The notes under the pieces are model-generated. The model was not told the origin of the DNA. It did no database searches and saw nothing but the letters and a program-made list of their open reading frames with translations. This document shows positions 53,986 through 63,109 of a stretch of DNA of 64,000 nucleotides, in pieces. The DNA lies in assembly GCA_963665045.2 (NCBI GenBank), contig CAXXJQ010000003.1, positions 1,467,343 to 1,531,342 of the forward strand. The letters are read 5' to 3'. Within the stretch, counting starts at the first letter, position 1. Each line of letters begins with the position of its first letter. A program made the translations under genes and the position numbers. This DNA is from JAFGRU01 sp016934985 (GTDB lineage: Bacteria; Desulfobacterota; Desulfuromonadia; Desulfuromonadales; JAAYDE01).

Positions 53986-54528
53986 AATCAGGAATTTTCT
54001 TCAAACCCGGCTTATTCATGATGTTTTGTAGCGAAACCATAAAGTGTGCGTCAGATCAAGCCGGGCACGGCTTGAGATGGCGGAAAATTGCCGGTGGCAG
54101 CAAATTTTTTCATAAACAATCAGGTTTATACCCCTAATTTTATTAAAAACCACAACCATGTCAATTTTGTCAATGCCAACTTAAAAGGTTCGGCTGAGAC
54201 ACTGCAGGAAGATGTCTGGCCGCCACCTTAAACCGGCAAGACTTGTCCATCTTCAGCGGGACAGGCAAAAGGTGCGCCAACCTTTATCACCTCCGGGATA
54301 AAAAGGACCTCTTCTGAGGGTCAGTATCAATTATTGCGCTTGCCGGGACCGGTTGGGAGATGAACCGCTGGCGGGCTGGAATTAAGGGCTGTCTGAAGAG
54401 CCAGATTAACCTTCTGCCCCTGCCGGCATTGCCTATAGGGTCAGCAAGGTGCTGAAAAGCGAGGGAAATGGCAGAAAAATTTTCAGGTCCACAACCTTAG
54501 GCACTATTATCCTTTATTTAATTGGAAA
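53986..54528. other. Intergenic region upstream of the hybrid kinase
   Basis: About 540 bases containing copy B of the repeat element (54005-54128) close to the kinase start. The rest shows no ORF with a ribosome binding site and no RNA family I can name. Confidence 0.5.
54005..54128. repeat. Intergenic repeat element, copy B
   Basis: Same orientation as copy A at 46384-46497. It shares ATTCATGATG, GAAACC, GTGTGC, GATCAAGCC and GCAGCAAA in the same order. The ends AAACCCGGCTTATTCATGA and, on the other strand, AAACCTGATTGTTTATGA are again imperfectly inverted. Confidence 0.6.
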
Positions 54529-54867
54529 TTATTCTCCCGGTTTTCCGTCTGTTTTTCTTATAAATTTCTGAAAGCCACTCGGTTCCTGCTTATATGCCAC
54601 ACAGAACATTTTCATAATAACAATGCGCATTGGAACTAAAACCATTACACCGACCAGAAAGCCGGCAATACTCCACCATCTTGAAATTTCCACTATGGGC
54701 AAAACGCCCAACGATAAAAATACTGACCCTGAACCCCAGTAAACAGCAAAGGACATATCTCCACCCATGGTGGAAGAAACTTTGCCCTTACAATCCCTGG
54801 CATAAAACAAGATCGAGTAAAGTAAAACCACGAGACCGATTATTATTAAAATCCAATCAATCATCAT
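54529..54867 (-). CDS. Hypothetical membrane protein, 112 residues
   Basis: I do not recognise this protein. It has three hydrophobic segments (WILIIIGLVVLLYSILFY, VYWGSGSVFLSLGVLPIVE and WWSIAGFLVGVMVLVP) and a charged C-terminal tail. AAGG lies ahead of tandem ATG codons. AT-rich codon use sets it apart from the G+C-rich transporter operon that follows downstream on its left-hand side. No operon partner is apparent. Confidence 0.6.
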   Translation of the reverse strand: MMIDWILIIIGLVVLLYSILFYARDCKGKVSSTMGGDMSFAVYWGSGSVFLSLGVLPIVEISRWWSIAGFLVGVMVLVPMRIVIMKMFCVAYKQEPSGFQKFIRKTDGKPGE

Positions 54868-54925
54868 CCCGTTACCAACCTTAAGGCAGTGAAACCCCCG
54901 AAGGGCGTCGGTTCGATATTCTGGT

Positions 54926-54960
54926 CCGGGGATGCGTTGCCCCGGGGCTTGTTTTTTTTA
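54926..54960 (+). other. Hairpin with T-tract beside the ABC operon
   Basis: CCGGGG and CCCCGG pair over an eight-base loop, followed on the plus strand by eight T. No plus-strand gene precedes it, so it may act as a 3' stem for the leftward transporter mRNA or end an antisense transcript. Confidence 0.4.
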
Positions 54961-54989
54961 TTGGGAAGCAAACCCCGGAACTCCCCCGC

Positions 54990-56675
54990 TCAGCTGTCGG
55001 CCACTTCCATCTTCGAGAATTTTTTCCCCAGCAGCGCTGCGATGAGGACCAGCAGCGACGCGAAGAAGATCATGATAATCCCAAGGGCCGATAGTTGGCC
55101 CCAGAGCCCGTCTTCGGCGAAACGCAGGATCTGCACGGCAAGGACTTCGGTGCCGGGGCGCGAGAGCACGACCGACAGGGTCAGCTCGCGCAGGAACATG
55201 CTCGCCATCAATATCCAGCCGGAGACAATTCCGGGGATCAGGAGTGGGACGATAACCCGGCGCAGGGTGTAGAAGGGGGTGCCCCCGCAGACCCGCGACG
55301 ACTCCTCCAGGGTGCTGTGGATCTGGATGAAAGCACTGGAGAGCGGACGGATGCCGTACGGCAGGTAGGTGGCAATATAGCCGATCAGCAGTGCCGTCAG
55401 GGTGCCGTAAAGCGGAGTGCGGACGAAAAACCACATGAAGCCGACGCCGATGACGATGCCGGGAAAGGAGAAGGAGAGGAAACTGAGCGATTCGAGAATC
55501 CCGGAGGCGGTCGTGCGGATCTTGACGATGACATAGGAGACGTAGATCGACAGGATGGTTCCCAGGGTCGCGCCGACCACGCCGAGGTAGAGGCTGTTCT
55601 TGAGCGACAGCAGCGATATGGGATCTTTGAGCACCTCGATCCAGTTGTTCCACGACATCAGCGAGAAAGCCCGGACGCTCGGCGCCATCGAGTAGGGGAG
55701 CATGGAAATGTAGAAGAGCACCAGCACCGGCAGCAGGATGAGCACGAACGAGAGAATTCCGACGATCACCAGCAGCGGGTATTTCCCCTTCTTCAGCCTG
55801 ATCAGCGTCGGCTTGAAACCGCGGCTCGAGATGGTAACGAACTTTCCGCTTTCCGCCGTCAGGTAGCGGTAGATGTAGATCAGGGCGATCGACGCAGCCA
55901 GGGCGCTCATGCCGATCGCCGCCGCGAGGCCGAAGTCCGGGGCGAAGCCGCTGGAAATGGTACGGTAGATATGGGTGGAGAGAACGTAAATCCGCCCCGG
56001 CATGCCGATGACCGAGGGAACGGCGAAGGAGGCCAGGCTCCTGACGATGACGAGAATCGCCGAGGCCAGTATCGCCGGGCGCAGGACCGGCAGGGTGATC
56101 CTGAACAGGGTGCGCAGGTTGGAGGCGCCGCAGACCTTCGAGGATTCTTCCAGCGAGACGTCAAAGGCGCTCATGGCCGGGGCGATGATCAGGTAGGCGA
56201 TCGGCAGGTCGAGAAGCCCCTCGACCAGGATCATCCCCTTCAGCGAGTAGATGTTGAAGAGCGCGTCGCGGCCCCCTGACAGGTTCATGAAGAGGCTGTT
56301 GAGGATACCGTTGCTGGGGTTCAACAGCAGCACCCAGCTGGCCGAAAAAAGGATGTGGGGAATCATCATCGGGATGATCGAAATGATCTTGAAGATGAAC
56401 TTGAACGGCAGGTCGGTGCGGGTGTTGACATAGGCCAGGAACAGGGCGAGGAGAGTCGCGTTAAGGGCCGAGCCGACGGTGAAGATGACGGTATTCCACA
56501 GGATGTCGAAAAAGTCGGGGTCTGTGTAGGCGGCGATGTACTTGCTCGTGGTGAACTGGCCGAAGGTAACGAAATCCCGCGAGAAGCTGCCGAGCAGCAG
56601 CATGATGACCGGACACAGGGTCAGGAAGCCAACGATGATGATCAGGGTCGTGGTCAGGGTCGGTTTTTTGAACAT
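54990..56675 (-). CDS. Fbp-type ABC transporter permease, two fused membrane domains
   Basis: This 561-residue permease has about twelve helices, two tandem BPD_transp_1 domains as in FbpB-type iron(III) or phosphonate importers. The coupling loops that contact the ATPase are seen twice: LEESSKVCGASNLRTLFRITLPVLRP near residue 180 and LEESSRVCGGTPFYTLRRVIVPLLIP near residue 455. The gene is visibly richer in G+C than its neighbours outside the operon. It ends a leftward set with the binding protein and ATPase. The substrate cannot be told from the permease. Confidence 0.92.
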   Translation of the reverse strand: MFKKPTLTTTLIIIVGFLTLCPVIMLLLGSFSRDFVTFGQFTTSKYIAAYTDPDFFDILWNTVIFTVGSALNATLLALFLAYVNTRTDLPFKFIFKIISIIPMMIPHILFSASWVLLLNPSNGILNSLFMNLSGGRDALFNIYSLKGMILVEGLLDLPIAYLIIAPAMSAFDVSLEESSKVCGASNLRTLFRITLPVLRPAILASAILVIVRSLASFAVPSVIGMPGRIYVLSTHIYRTISSGFAPDFGLAAAIGMSALAASIALIYIYRYLTAESGKFVTISSRGFKPTLIRLKKGKYPLLVIVGILSFVLILLPVLVLFYISMLPYSMAPSVRAFSLMSWNNWIEVLKDPISLLSLKNSLYLGVVGATLGTILSIYVSYVIVKIRTTASGILESLSFLSFSFPGIVIGVGFMWFFVRTPLYGTLTALLIGYIATYLPYGIRPLSSAFIQIHSTLEESSRVCGGTPFYTLRRVIVPLLIPGIVSGWILMASMFLRELTLSVVLSRPGTEVLAVQILRFAEDGLWGQLSALGIIMIFFASLLVLIAALLGKKFSKMEVADS

Positions 56676-56683
56676 AAGCGGGC

Positions 56684-57772
56684 CTATGCCGTCAGCAGGA
56701 AACAGTGATCGGGATCGAAGGCGACGGAAATGGTGTCCCCTTCCCCGAAGTCCCTGGTCGGTTCAACGGTTATCTTCAGTACTGTCTCGCCGATGCGGAT
56801 CTCCCCCTCGTAGGCTTCCCCAACGAAAATCAACGTTTCCACCAGGCCGCGGTAAATGTTCTGTCCGCCCTCCTGTTCTTCTTCGGCCAGGCGAATGAAT
56901 TCCGGCCGGACGCAGAGAAAGGCTTCCTGGCCGACGGGGATCTTCTGGCTGTTGAGGGCGACGACGGGCCCGATCTCCGAGGCGAACCGCGCATGGTCGC
57001 CTTCCAGCTGTTCCACGGTCCCCTTGATCAGGTTGGCACGGCCGATAAAGTCGGCGACGAACTGGCTGTCCGAGTTGAAGTAGATCTTCTTCGGACCGCC
57101 GATCTCGACGATCTGCCCGGCGCGCATGACCGCGATCAGGTCCGACAGGGCCAGCGCCTCGATGCGGTCATGGGTGACGTAGACGGCCGTGATCTGCAGC
57201 TCGGTGAGAAATTTGTGCAACTCCTTGCGCGTCTCCTCGCGCAGCTTGGCATCGAGGTTACTCAGGGGTTCGTCGAAGAGGATCACCTTGGGTTCCGCGA
57301 CCAGGGCGCGGGCCAGGGCCACGCGCTGCTGCTGGCCGCCGCTCAGCTTGGTTGCCGGGCGTTTTTCGTAGCCGGGAAGCTGAACGAAATCGAGGACCCT
57401 GGCGACCTTGCGCCGGGCCTCCTCCCTGCTAACCTTCTGGGCCTGCAACGGGTAGGCGACGTTGTCGAAGACGTTCATGTGCGGCCAGATGGCATAGGTC
57501 TGGAAGACCATGCCGAGGCCGCGCTGCTCGGGCGGGACAAAGATGTTCTTCTCCTTCGACCAGACCAGCTCGTCGCCAATGTAGATCTCGCCGCCGTCCG
57601 GAACTTCGAGACCGACGATGCAGCGCAGCAGCGTGGTCTTGCCGCAGCCGCTGGGGCCGAGCAGGGTGAAGATGCGGTTGGCGGGGATAGACAGGTCGAC
57701 ATGGTCAAGGGCCTTGATCTCCTTCCCTTCGGAGTAGTAGGTCCTCACCAGGTCGTGAATGCGAATTTCCAT
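56684..57772 (-). CDS. ABC transporter ATP-binding protein, FbpC/PotA type
   Basis: This 362-residue ATPase powers the adjacent permease. Walker A is GPSGCGKTTLLRCIVG, the Q-loop is in GMVFQTYAIWPHMNVFDNV, the signature is LSGGQQQRVALARAL, Walker B is VILFDEPLSNLDAKLR, and the switch His is in YVTHDRIEALALSD. A TOBE-type regulatory domain fills the last ~120 residues (GRANLIKGTVEQLEG onward). It lies nine bases from the permease gene, in the same leftward operon. Confidence 0.94.
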   Translation of the reverse strand: MEIRIHDLVRTYYSEGKEIKALDHVDLSIPANRIFTLLGPSGCGKTTLLRCIVGLEVPDGGEIYIGDELVWSKEKNIFVPPEQRGLGMVFQTYAIWPHMNVFDNVAYPLQAQKVSREEARRKVARVLDFVQLPGYEKRPATKLSGGQQQRVALARALVAEPKVILFDEPLSNLDAKLREETRKELHKFLTELQITAVYVTHDRIEALALSDLIAVMRAGQIVEIGGPKKIYFNSDSQFVADFIGRANLIKGTVEQLEGDHARFASEIGPVVALNSQKIPVGQEAFLCVRPEFIRLAEEEQEGGQNIYRGLVETLIFVGEAYEGEIRIGETVLKITVEPTRDFGEGDTISVAFDPDHCFLLTA

Positions 57773-58020
57773 AAGACCTCATTGCATGCGGCCGGAACCG
57801 AAAAACGCGGCTCCGGCCGAAATCAGGCGATCAGACATAGCTGATACAGAGGGGAACGAAGACTGCCGGACATCCATGTACTTCACGGATGGTTTTGGAC
57901 CACCCATTCCAAGGGCCGCATAAACCCATCCATGGGAACTCAACTGCCGCCATCCAGGCGTCAGATGCCCTTTCCATGGGTAGCCCAATCCCATCTGTCG
58001 AGTAGTCATGTCACTTCTTA
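57773..58020. other. Hairpin-rich spacer between binding protein and ATPase
   Basis: The 248-bp spacer holds several short palindromes, among them CCCATCCATGGG (57929-57940) and CATCC with GGATG near 57874. A 76-residue frame here lacks a ribosome binding site and looks accidental. The palindromes may limit read-through, so that more binding protein than transporter is made. Confidence 0.45.
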
Positions 58021-58995
58021 TTAATAGAAAATTTTCTGGAACTCTTCACCCCAGTGGCGGATTTCCTGGTCCGAGAGCTCGCGAAGGGGCAGCACCTTGA
58101 CCTTGTCGATACCCTCGATCGGCGGGTAGACGCCGGGGGCGAGGACATATTCACCGACCTTGTCGGCCAGCAGCTGCATGGCCTTCTTGCTCAGCCAGTA
58201 ATCGACAAAAGTCTTGGCCCCTTCCGGGTTGGGTGCCTTGGCGGCCAGGGCCATGGCCCTGGTCGTGCCGAACAGGGTGTCGACGCGCGCCCAGTCGAGG
58301 GGCGCCGGGGCCTTGGTGATGATGTACTTGGGCATCGAGATGCCGATCAGCTTTTCGCCGCTTTCGATCGGCGCAGGGGACGGTCCGAAGGATTTGACGA
58401 ACATCGGCCTGTTGGCCGCCAGCCCCTTGAGGAATTTCATCCAGCCGGCGTCATCGCCGAAGACCTTGGCTTCCTTGAGACCGACCAGCCAGGAAATGGT
58501 CGTCGCATGGGAGGCCGGGTCGGGCATGACCAGCTTGTCAAACCACTTGGGATCGGTCAGGTCTTCGTATTTGGTGGGAACATCTGCCGGCTTGACCAGT
58601 TCCTTGTTGTAGATCGGCGCGACATATTCGATACCGAACTGGATGATGGTGTCGTCCCGGGTCGCCCAGTCAGGGTAGCCTGCGGCGGAGGGGGATCTGT
58701 AAGGAGCCAGAGCCCCTTTTTCCTTCAGTATCTGGAGGATCGGCAGCGGACCCTGGAGAACGTCCGCCTGCAGTTTCCCGGCGGAGAACTCGGTCAGTAC
58801 CGTTGCCAGGTATTTGGATGTCGAGATCCGGGTATAGATCCCTTCCTCGGCGCTCTGGCTGGCATTGAAGTCAGCCATGATCGGCTGGATCGCCGTGATG
58901 TTGGCGTACAGATTAACTTTCTCCGCGGCCAGCGCAGTGGTGAACAGGCCGGGCAGCAGGATGAGACCGAGCAGCAGAACAAGCATCTTCTTCAT
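58021..58995 (-). CDS. ABC transporter substrate-binding protein, Fbp-like
   Basis: This periplasmic binding protein of 324 residues captures the substrate for the adjacent importer. The start at 58995 follows AAGGAGATGCGTA and opens a signal peptide (MKKMLVLLLGLILLPGLFTTALA). The fold resembles extracellular family 1/6 iron(III)-type proteins: GIEYVAPIYNKELVKPADVPTKYEDLTDPKW is the conserved hinge-side block. The paired Tyr ligands of true FbpA proteins are not clearly present, so iron is only one option; other small anions or cations are possible. It is first in the operon. Confidence 0.88.
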   Translation of the reverse strand: MKKMLVLLLGLILLPGLFTTALAAEKVNLYANITAIQPIMADFNASQSAEEGIYTRISTSKYLATVLTEFSAGKLQADVLQGPLPILQILKEKGALAPYRSPSAAGYPDWATRDDTIIQFGIEYVAPIYNKELVKPADVPTKYEDLTDPKWFDKLVMPDPASHATTISWLVGLKEAKVFGDDAGWMKFLKGLAANRPMFVKSFGPSPAPIESGEKLIGISMPKYIITKAPAPLDWARVDTLFGTTRAMALAAKAPNPEGAKTFVDYWLSKKAMQLLADKVGEYVLAPGVYPPIEGIDKVKVLPLRELSDQEIRHWGEEFQKIFY

Positions 58996-59297
58996 TACGC
59001 ATCTCCTTTCGCGAGACTCGATATATGGCCAGTAGGGCGAAGAAAAAGTTCGGGGCAAGGCAATGTTATGAAAGAGGACGTTTGACATTCAGTTTAGCAG
59101 ATGAGGAGACGGAAAAAAGAGGTGAGAGGATTTTTATCTTGGAGAAAAAGAAAACTTCCCCATATAGAATATTAAAATTTCAAAAACATCCATTAATGCC
59201 CCGATTCACCCGCTTGCTTTTGAAGGTCTGCCTGATAACTTTTTTATAAGGATTTAAGTCATTTACTGATTTAAACAGGCGCAAAAGGAGAACGCTT
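58996..59297. other. Divergent intergenic region
   Basis: About 300 AT-rich bases between the ABC operon and the KAP gene. The G+C content falls sharply here from the operon level. AAAGGAG precedes the KAP start. I see no RNA or repeat. Confidence 0.4.
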
Positions 59298-61811
59298 ATG
59301 GCCAGGCCGAAGCAGTTTGACCCGTCCCAGGCTGCCCCGAATAAAGCTGAATCTCAAGCATCATCGATTCTGGCTCCTGGTTCCAGTGGCGAGCGGGTCG
59401 AGGCACTTCAACGACGTTTACAGCAACTCGGTTTCGAGGTCGATGAGGTTGACGGCCACTACGGTCCAAAACTGGCCGCCATAATTGCCGGATTCCAGGA
59501 TTCAGTTGGAAGGAAGGGGGACGGGGTTTTCGGGCCGGACACCGAGCATTTTTTAGAAATTTTCGAACGCTTACAAGATCCAGCACAACCATTTTCTGAT
59601 CTGATCGACCCTGACGACCCGTCGGCCCTCAGGGCTGTTCTGCATACCATCAATGCCCTTGATAACCCCCTTTTGCGTCTGCAGCGTGTCCTGGATGTCT
59701 GGGAGCAGGCAAACCGCTACGGCGATAAGAAGCTTGAGGGGGAAGCCCTCGGCATGGCCCTGGATATCGTGGATACGGGACTGGGCAGCGAGAGGAGGGA
59801 GGAGTTTATTCAGTCCGAATGGATGGGGCGACTGCTGTCGATTTTGAAGGAGCGGGGCGATCCCCGCCTGGAAAAACTCATGGCAATGGTGGAAGGTCGT
59901 CCTGTGGAAAAAAAGAAAAAACCAGCCGCCCGGCCAAAGAAAACGTCGCCTCCTCTCCAGACCGCAAAAACCACCCCGAAGATTGCCAGTGACATGTGGG
60001 ACCGGAAGGATCGCCTTGGCTACGCTTCCTATGCCCGCTCTCTGGCTGCTCTGATTACCCACCCCGATACCAGGCCGCCGTTAACCATCGGAATCAAGGC
60101 GCCATGGGGGGCGGGGAAAACGTCGCTGATGCGCATGGTACAGACCTTTCTTGACGACACCCCGGAACATACCGGCATGACCGGGCAGGATCAGGAAGCC
60201 CACAATACTCCCGATGCGGGCTCAATTGCAGTGGATGGCGACTGGAAGACCCGTCTGCGTTTTGGTGAACTCATCGACACCCTCAAAAATCCCGTGCAGC
60301 CCGGGAAACTGATGAAGCCGCAGGCAAGTCAGGCAGGGGCCGGCGCCAGGATTCCAGCCCGTGTTACCGTCTGGTTCAATGCCTGGAAGTATCAGAATTC
60401 GGAACAACTGTGGGCCGGCCTGGCACACTGCATCGTCAGCCAGGTTACAGCCCGTCTTCAGCCCAAGGAGCGGGAGCAGTTCTGGTTGAGCCTGCACGCC
60501 AGGCGGGTCGACGTCGATAAGATTCGCCGGACTTTCTACTACCACGTGCTTGAAGAGTTTCTCCCCACCGCCTTAATGTGGCTGGCCGGTTGTGCAGGTG
60601 CGGTGGTGTTGGGGTTCATACTCCCTCAGCTCTTTTCTTTGCTCGGTTTCGCCGGTGCCGGCCTGTTTTTGCAAAGGATGTGGAAAGCCTGGCAGGAAAA
60701 ACTGGAAAAATGCCGCGAAAACCCGGTAAAAGGGGTGTTCCGGGATTTTTTGCGCGCCCCGGTTTATGAGGGGAAGCAGGGCTTCCTGCACCTGGTGGAA
60801 TCAGACCTGCGGGAAGTCTTGAAACTGGTGGCGACACCTGATCGGCCTCTAGTGGTCTTTATCGACGATCTCGATCGTTGTTCCCCCCCCAAGGTTGCCC
60901 AGGTTGTCGAAGCGATCAACCTGTTTCTGGGCGGGGACTACCCCAACTGCGTGTTCGTACTGGGGATGGAGCCTGAAATGGTGGCGGCCTCCCTCGAAGT
61001 CAGCTATCAGCTGTTGGCAGACAAGTTAAAAGAAATCGGGGTTGCCAAGGATTGTACTCCCCTGGGGTGGCGATTCATGGAAAAGATCGTGCAGCTCCCT
61101 CTGACCATTCCGCCACCCACCAGTACAGGCATGGACCACTACCTCGAATACCTGCTGGGCATAAAGCCCGCCACGGACAAATCCGGAACATTGCCGAACG
61201 AAGAGATGGTAAAGAAGTATGAGGAACGGATCGACGAGGCCGAAGATCTCAAAGAGGTCGAAACCATGACTCTGAAAGGATTGGAGGGTCGCCTGAACAG
61301 CCAGGAAAAAACCGCTTTCCGGGAGGCAGGCAAAAGGGTTTTCAGCCGCAAAATGACCTCCAGCGATCCCCTGGTGCAACAGTTCGTTACCCAAGCCATG
61401 AACTTTTCCGTTGCCAACCCGCGCCAGGCCAAGCGCTACATAAACCTGTACCGGTTCTATGCCTCCCTGCGCTACGCCTACCTGGTTGACGGCCATTACG
61501 ACGACACAAAAAATTCCGCCCCCAGCGATGCGGTTCTGGCCAAGTTCGTCACCCTGGCGATCTGTTGGCCACAGGCCATCAGTTGGCTTTGGACCCTGCA
61601 GGATAGCCAGACCTCCTGTCTGGAAGTTCTTGAAAAACAGGCCCGCCAGTTACAGAAAAAATTTCCCAAAGGCGAAGCTGCCGACAAAGCATGGACAACC
61701 TTCCTGGAAAAACAGCACCTGGCTCAGGATTGGGCTGTGGATAGTGATTTCAGGCAATTCCTTGGTTCGGGTGAATCCCTGAGTCAATATCAGGGATGCT
61801 GTTTGTGGTAA
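59298..61811 (+). CDS. KAP family P-loop NTPase with N-terminal peptidoglycan-binding domain
   Basis: This 837-residue protein has an unusual architecture. Residues ~28-88 form a PG_binding_1 domain (SGERVEALQRRLQQLGFEVDEVDGHYG). A helical and Lys-rich linker follows to ~240. The KAP NTPase has Walker A IKAPWGAGKTSL near residue 268, the family block TVWFNAWKYQNSEQLWAGL near residue 357, two membrane helices near 424-461 inserted before Walker B, and FIDDLDRCSPPKV near residue 518. No signal peptide is seen. KAP proteins are membrane-associated; one, PifA, causes phage exclusion. AAAGGAG marks the start. Confidence 0.87.
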   Translation: MARPKQFDPSQAAPNKAESQASSILAPGSSGERVEALQRRLQQLGFEVDEVDGHYGPKLAAIIAGFQDSVGRKGDGVFGPDTEHFLEIFERLQDPAQPFSDLIDPDDPSALRAVLHTINALDNPLLRLQRVLDVWEQANRYGDKKLEGEALGMALDIVDTGLGSERREEFIQSEWMGRLLSILKERGDPRLEKLMAMVEGRPVEKKKKPAARPKKTSPPLQTAKTTPKIASDMWDRKDRLGYASYARSLAALITHPDTRPPLTIGIKAPWGAGKTSLMRMVQTFLDDTPEHTGMTGQDQEAHNTPDAGSIAVDGDWKTRLRFGELIDTLKNPVQPGKLMKPQASQAGAGARIPARVTVWFNAWKYQNSEQLWAGLAHCIVSQVTARLQPKEREQFWLSLHARRVDVDKIRRTFYYHVLEEFLPTALMWLAGCAGAVVLGFILPQLFSLLGFAGAGLFLQRMWKAWQEKLEKCRENPVKGVFRDFLRAPVYEGKQGFLHLVESDLREVLKLVATPDRPLVVFIDDLDRCSPPKVAQVVEAINLFLGGDYPNCVFVLGMEPEMVAASLEVSYQLLADKLKEIGVAKDCTPLGWRFMEKIVQLPLTIPPPTSTGMDHYLEYLLGIKPATDKSGTLPNEEMVKKYEERIDEAEDLKEVETMTLKGLEGRLNSQEKTAFREAGKRVFSRKMTSSDPLVQQFVTQAMNFSVANPRQAKRYINLYRFYASLRYAYLVDGHYDDTKNSAPSDAVLAKFVTLAICWPQAISWLWTLQDSQTSCLEVLEKQARQLQKKFPKGEAADKAWTTFLEKQHLAQDWAVDSDFRQFLGSGESLSQYQGCCLW

Positions 61812-61915
61812 TGTTTAACTTTCATGGTTGCAAGCCTGGCCCGGTTCCTGTGTTATATATTTAATGTCAGACCGGCTGATAACGATTGGCCATTTTCACT
61901 ACAGAGGAGAGGAAA

Positions 61916-62287
61916 ATGAAATTCTGCTGGGTAACAGTTCATGTCAGGGATATGGAAGAATCATTGAAATTTTATCAGGATATCGTGGGGTTGAAGATTA
62001 ACCGAAGAATGAAACCGGCCGCAGGAACCGAAATTGTCTTTTTGGGGGCCGGAACCGAAACCGAGGTTGAGCTGATCAAGGTCGAGGGAAGCGGCAATCC
62101 CGAATGCGGGGCGGGAATTTCCCTCGGCTTTGTGGTCGACAGCGTGGATGCAAAAATCGAGGAGCTGCAGGGCAAGCAGATCGCCGTACACTCAGGCCCG
62201 TTTCAGCCGAGCCCTGTGATTAGGTTCTTTTTTGTTGAAGATCCCAACGGCTTGAAAATTCAATTCGTGGAACATATAACGAAATAA
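61916..62287 (+). CDS. VOC (glyoxalase/bleomycin resistance) family protein
   Basis: This 123-residue protein is made of two beta-alpha-beta-beta-beta modules. Typical elements are WVTVHVRDMEESLKFYQDIVGL at the start and FFVEDPNGLKIQFVEH at the end, with Glu and His metal-ligand positions conserved (the first His is in TVHVRD, the final Glu in FVEH). The ATG at 61916 is chosen because GGAGAGGAAA lies directly ahead. The substrate is unknown. It is transcribed after the KAP gene with a 104-bp gap. Confidence 0.88.
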   Translation: MKFCWVTVHVRDMEESLKFYQDIVGLKINRRMKPAAGTEIVFLGAGTETEVELIKVEGSGNPECGAGISLGFVVDSVDAKIEELQGKQIAVHSGPFQPSPVIRFFFVEDPNGLKIQFVEHITK

Positions 62288-62370
62288 AACGACAGGCCGG
62301 GTCGGGCACTGCCCGAAGAAAATCATGGTTTTTCGGGATTTGTGCCCTGGAATCCGGCCGAAACCACCCC

Positions 62371-62718
62371 CTATCCCCAGAAGCAGGCATAAGGGTCCTG
62401 GTCAATCTCTTCCAATATTTTTTCGAGGGATTTTGTGGTTGGTAGAGGCTCGTACCTGTGCCATTTGTGGTCGGCTCTCATCCAGAATAATTTCCATTCA
62501 TTTTTGTTTTTTACGAAAGTGGCTTTGGCGACAGGGCTTTCCATTTTCTCTGTAGGATTGTTCCATTGCGGCCGGATTTCAAATATCTCAAAGCTTTGAT
62601 CGGTGAGCCGAAATCCGATATCGAGTTCAGGGCGGATTTCCGGTTTGGGGCGCCTCTTTTCAACGAATTGCCCAACGATCTTTTCAATTCTCTTTGTTTC
62701 AAATTCACTAATTGCCAT
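62371..62718 (-). CDS. DUF3024 family protein
   Basis: This 115-residue protein resembles DUF3024: AISEFETKRIEKIVGQFVEKRRP at the start, then DIGFRLTDQSFEIFEIRPQW and the block WKLFWMRADHKWHRYEP. The ATG at 62718 is favoured by AGGAG eight bases upstream; the frame from 62775 adds a stretch without support. The family function is unknown, though members often lie in accessory regions. The protein is small and soluble, with no signal sequence. Confidence 0.75.
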   Translation of the reverse strand: MAISEFETKRIEKIVGQFVEKRRPKPEIRPELDIGFRLTDQSFEIFEIRPQWNNPTEKMESPVAKATFVKNKNEWKLFWMRADHKWHRYEPLPTTKSLEKILEEIDQDPYACFWG

Positions 62719-63109
62719 CTCAAATGCTCCTGTGATCAACTGCCGCCAGGTTGGCAGCAAGCCCGACTCAGTCATTTTATAGTCAAAATAACACCTCTAA
62801 AGCAATCCAAAGGAAAAGTTTTATAACTTATCCGTTTTAAATCAGTATGCTATCCAGGTCCGACCCCGGGAGTGCTAACGAGTTTTTAGGTCGATTTGGC
62901 AGGTTTTCGGGCAAACTTTTTATTTCTTGTAGCCAATGGGTTCGACACTGCGGCAACGTTGTTCAAGGTGGTGGGAGCTGCTTTGGACCATCTGCACGGG
63001 AAAATACTTTTGGATTTGATTTTAAATTGTTATATGAAAATCACAATATCCCAAGCCTAACCCTTGTTTTCCTTGTTTTCTGTTTTCTCCTCACACCACC
63101 CGCTTTAGT
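62719..63109. other. Intergenic region before the helicase end
   Basis: About 390 bases. A rightward frame (62847-63203) overlaps the helicase and has no ribosome binding site. I see no terminator hairpin or repeat. The T-rich plus strand near 63050-63090 is unremarkable. Confidence 0.4.

Noticed and set aside
55095..56279. 394-residue rightward ORF opposite the permease
   Set aside because: It lies wholly antisense to a clear ABC permease in G+C-rich DNA, where long opposite frames arise by chance; its product is low-complexity in Asp, Gly, Arg and Gln.
56705..57844. 379-residue rightward ORF opposite the ABC ATPase
   Set aside because: Antisense to a protein with complete Walker and signature motifs; composition bias only.
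57779..58009. 76-residue ORF between ATPase and binding-protein genes
   Set aside because: No ribosome binding site; the interval is better explained by palindromic hairpins.
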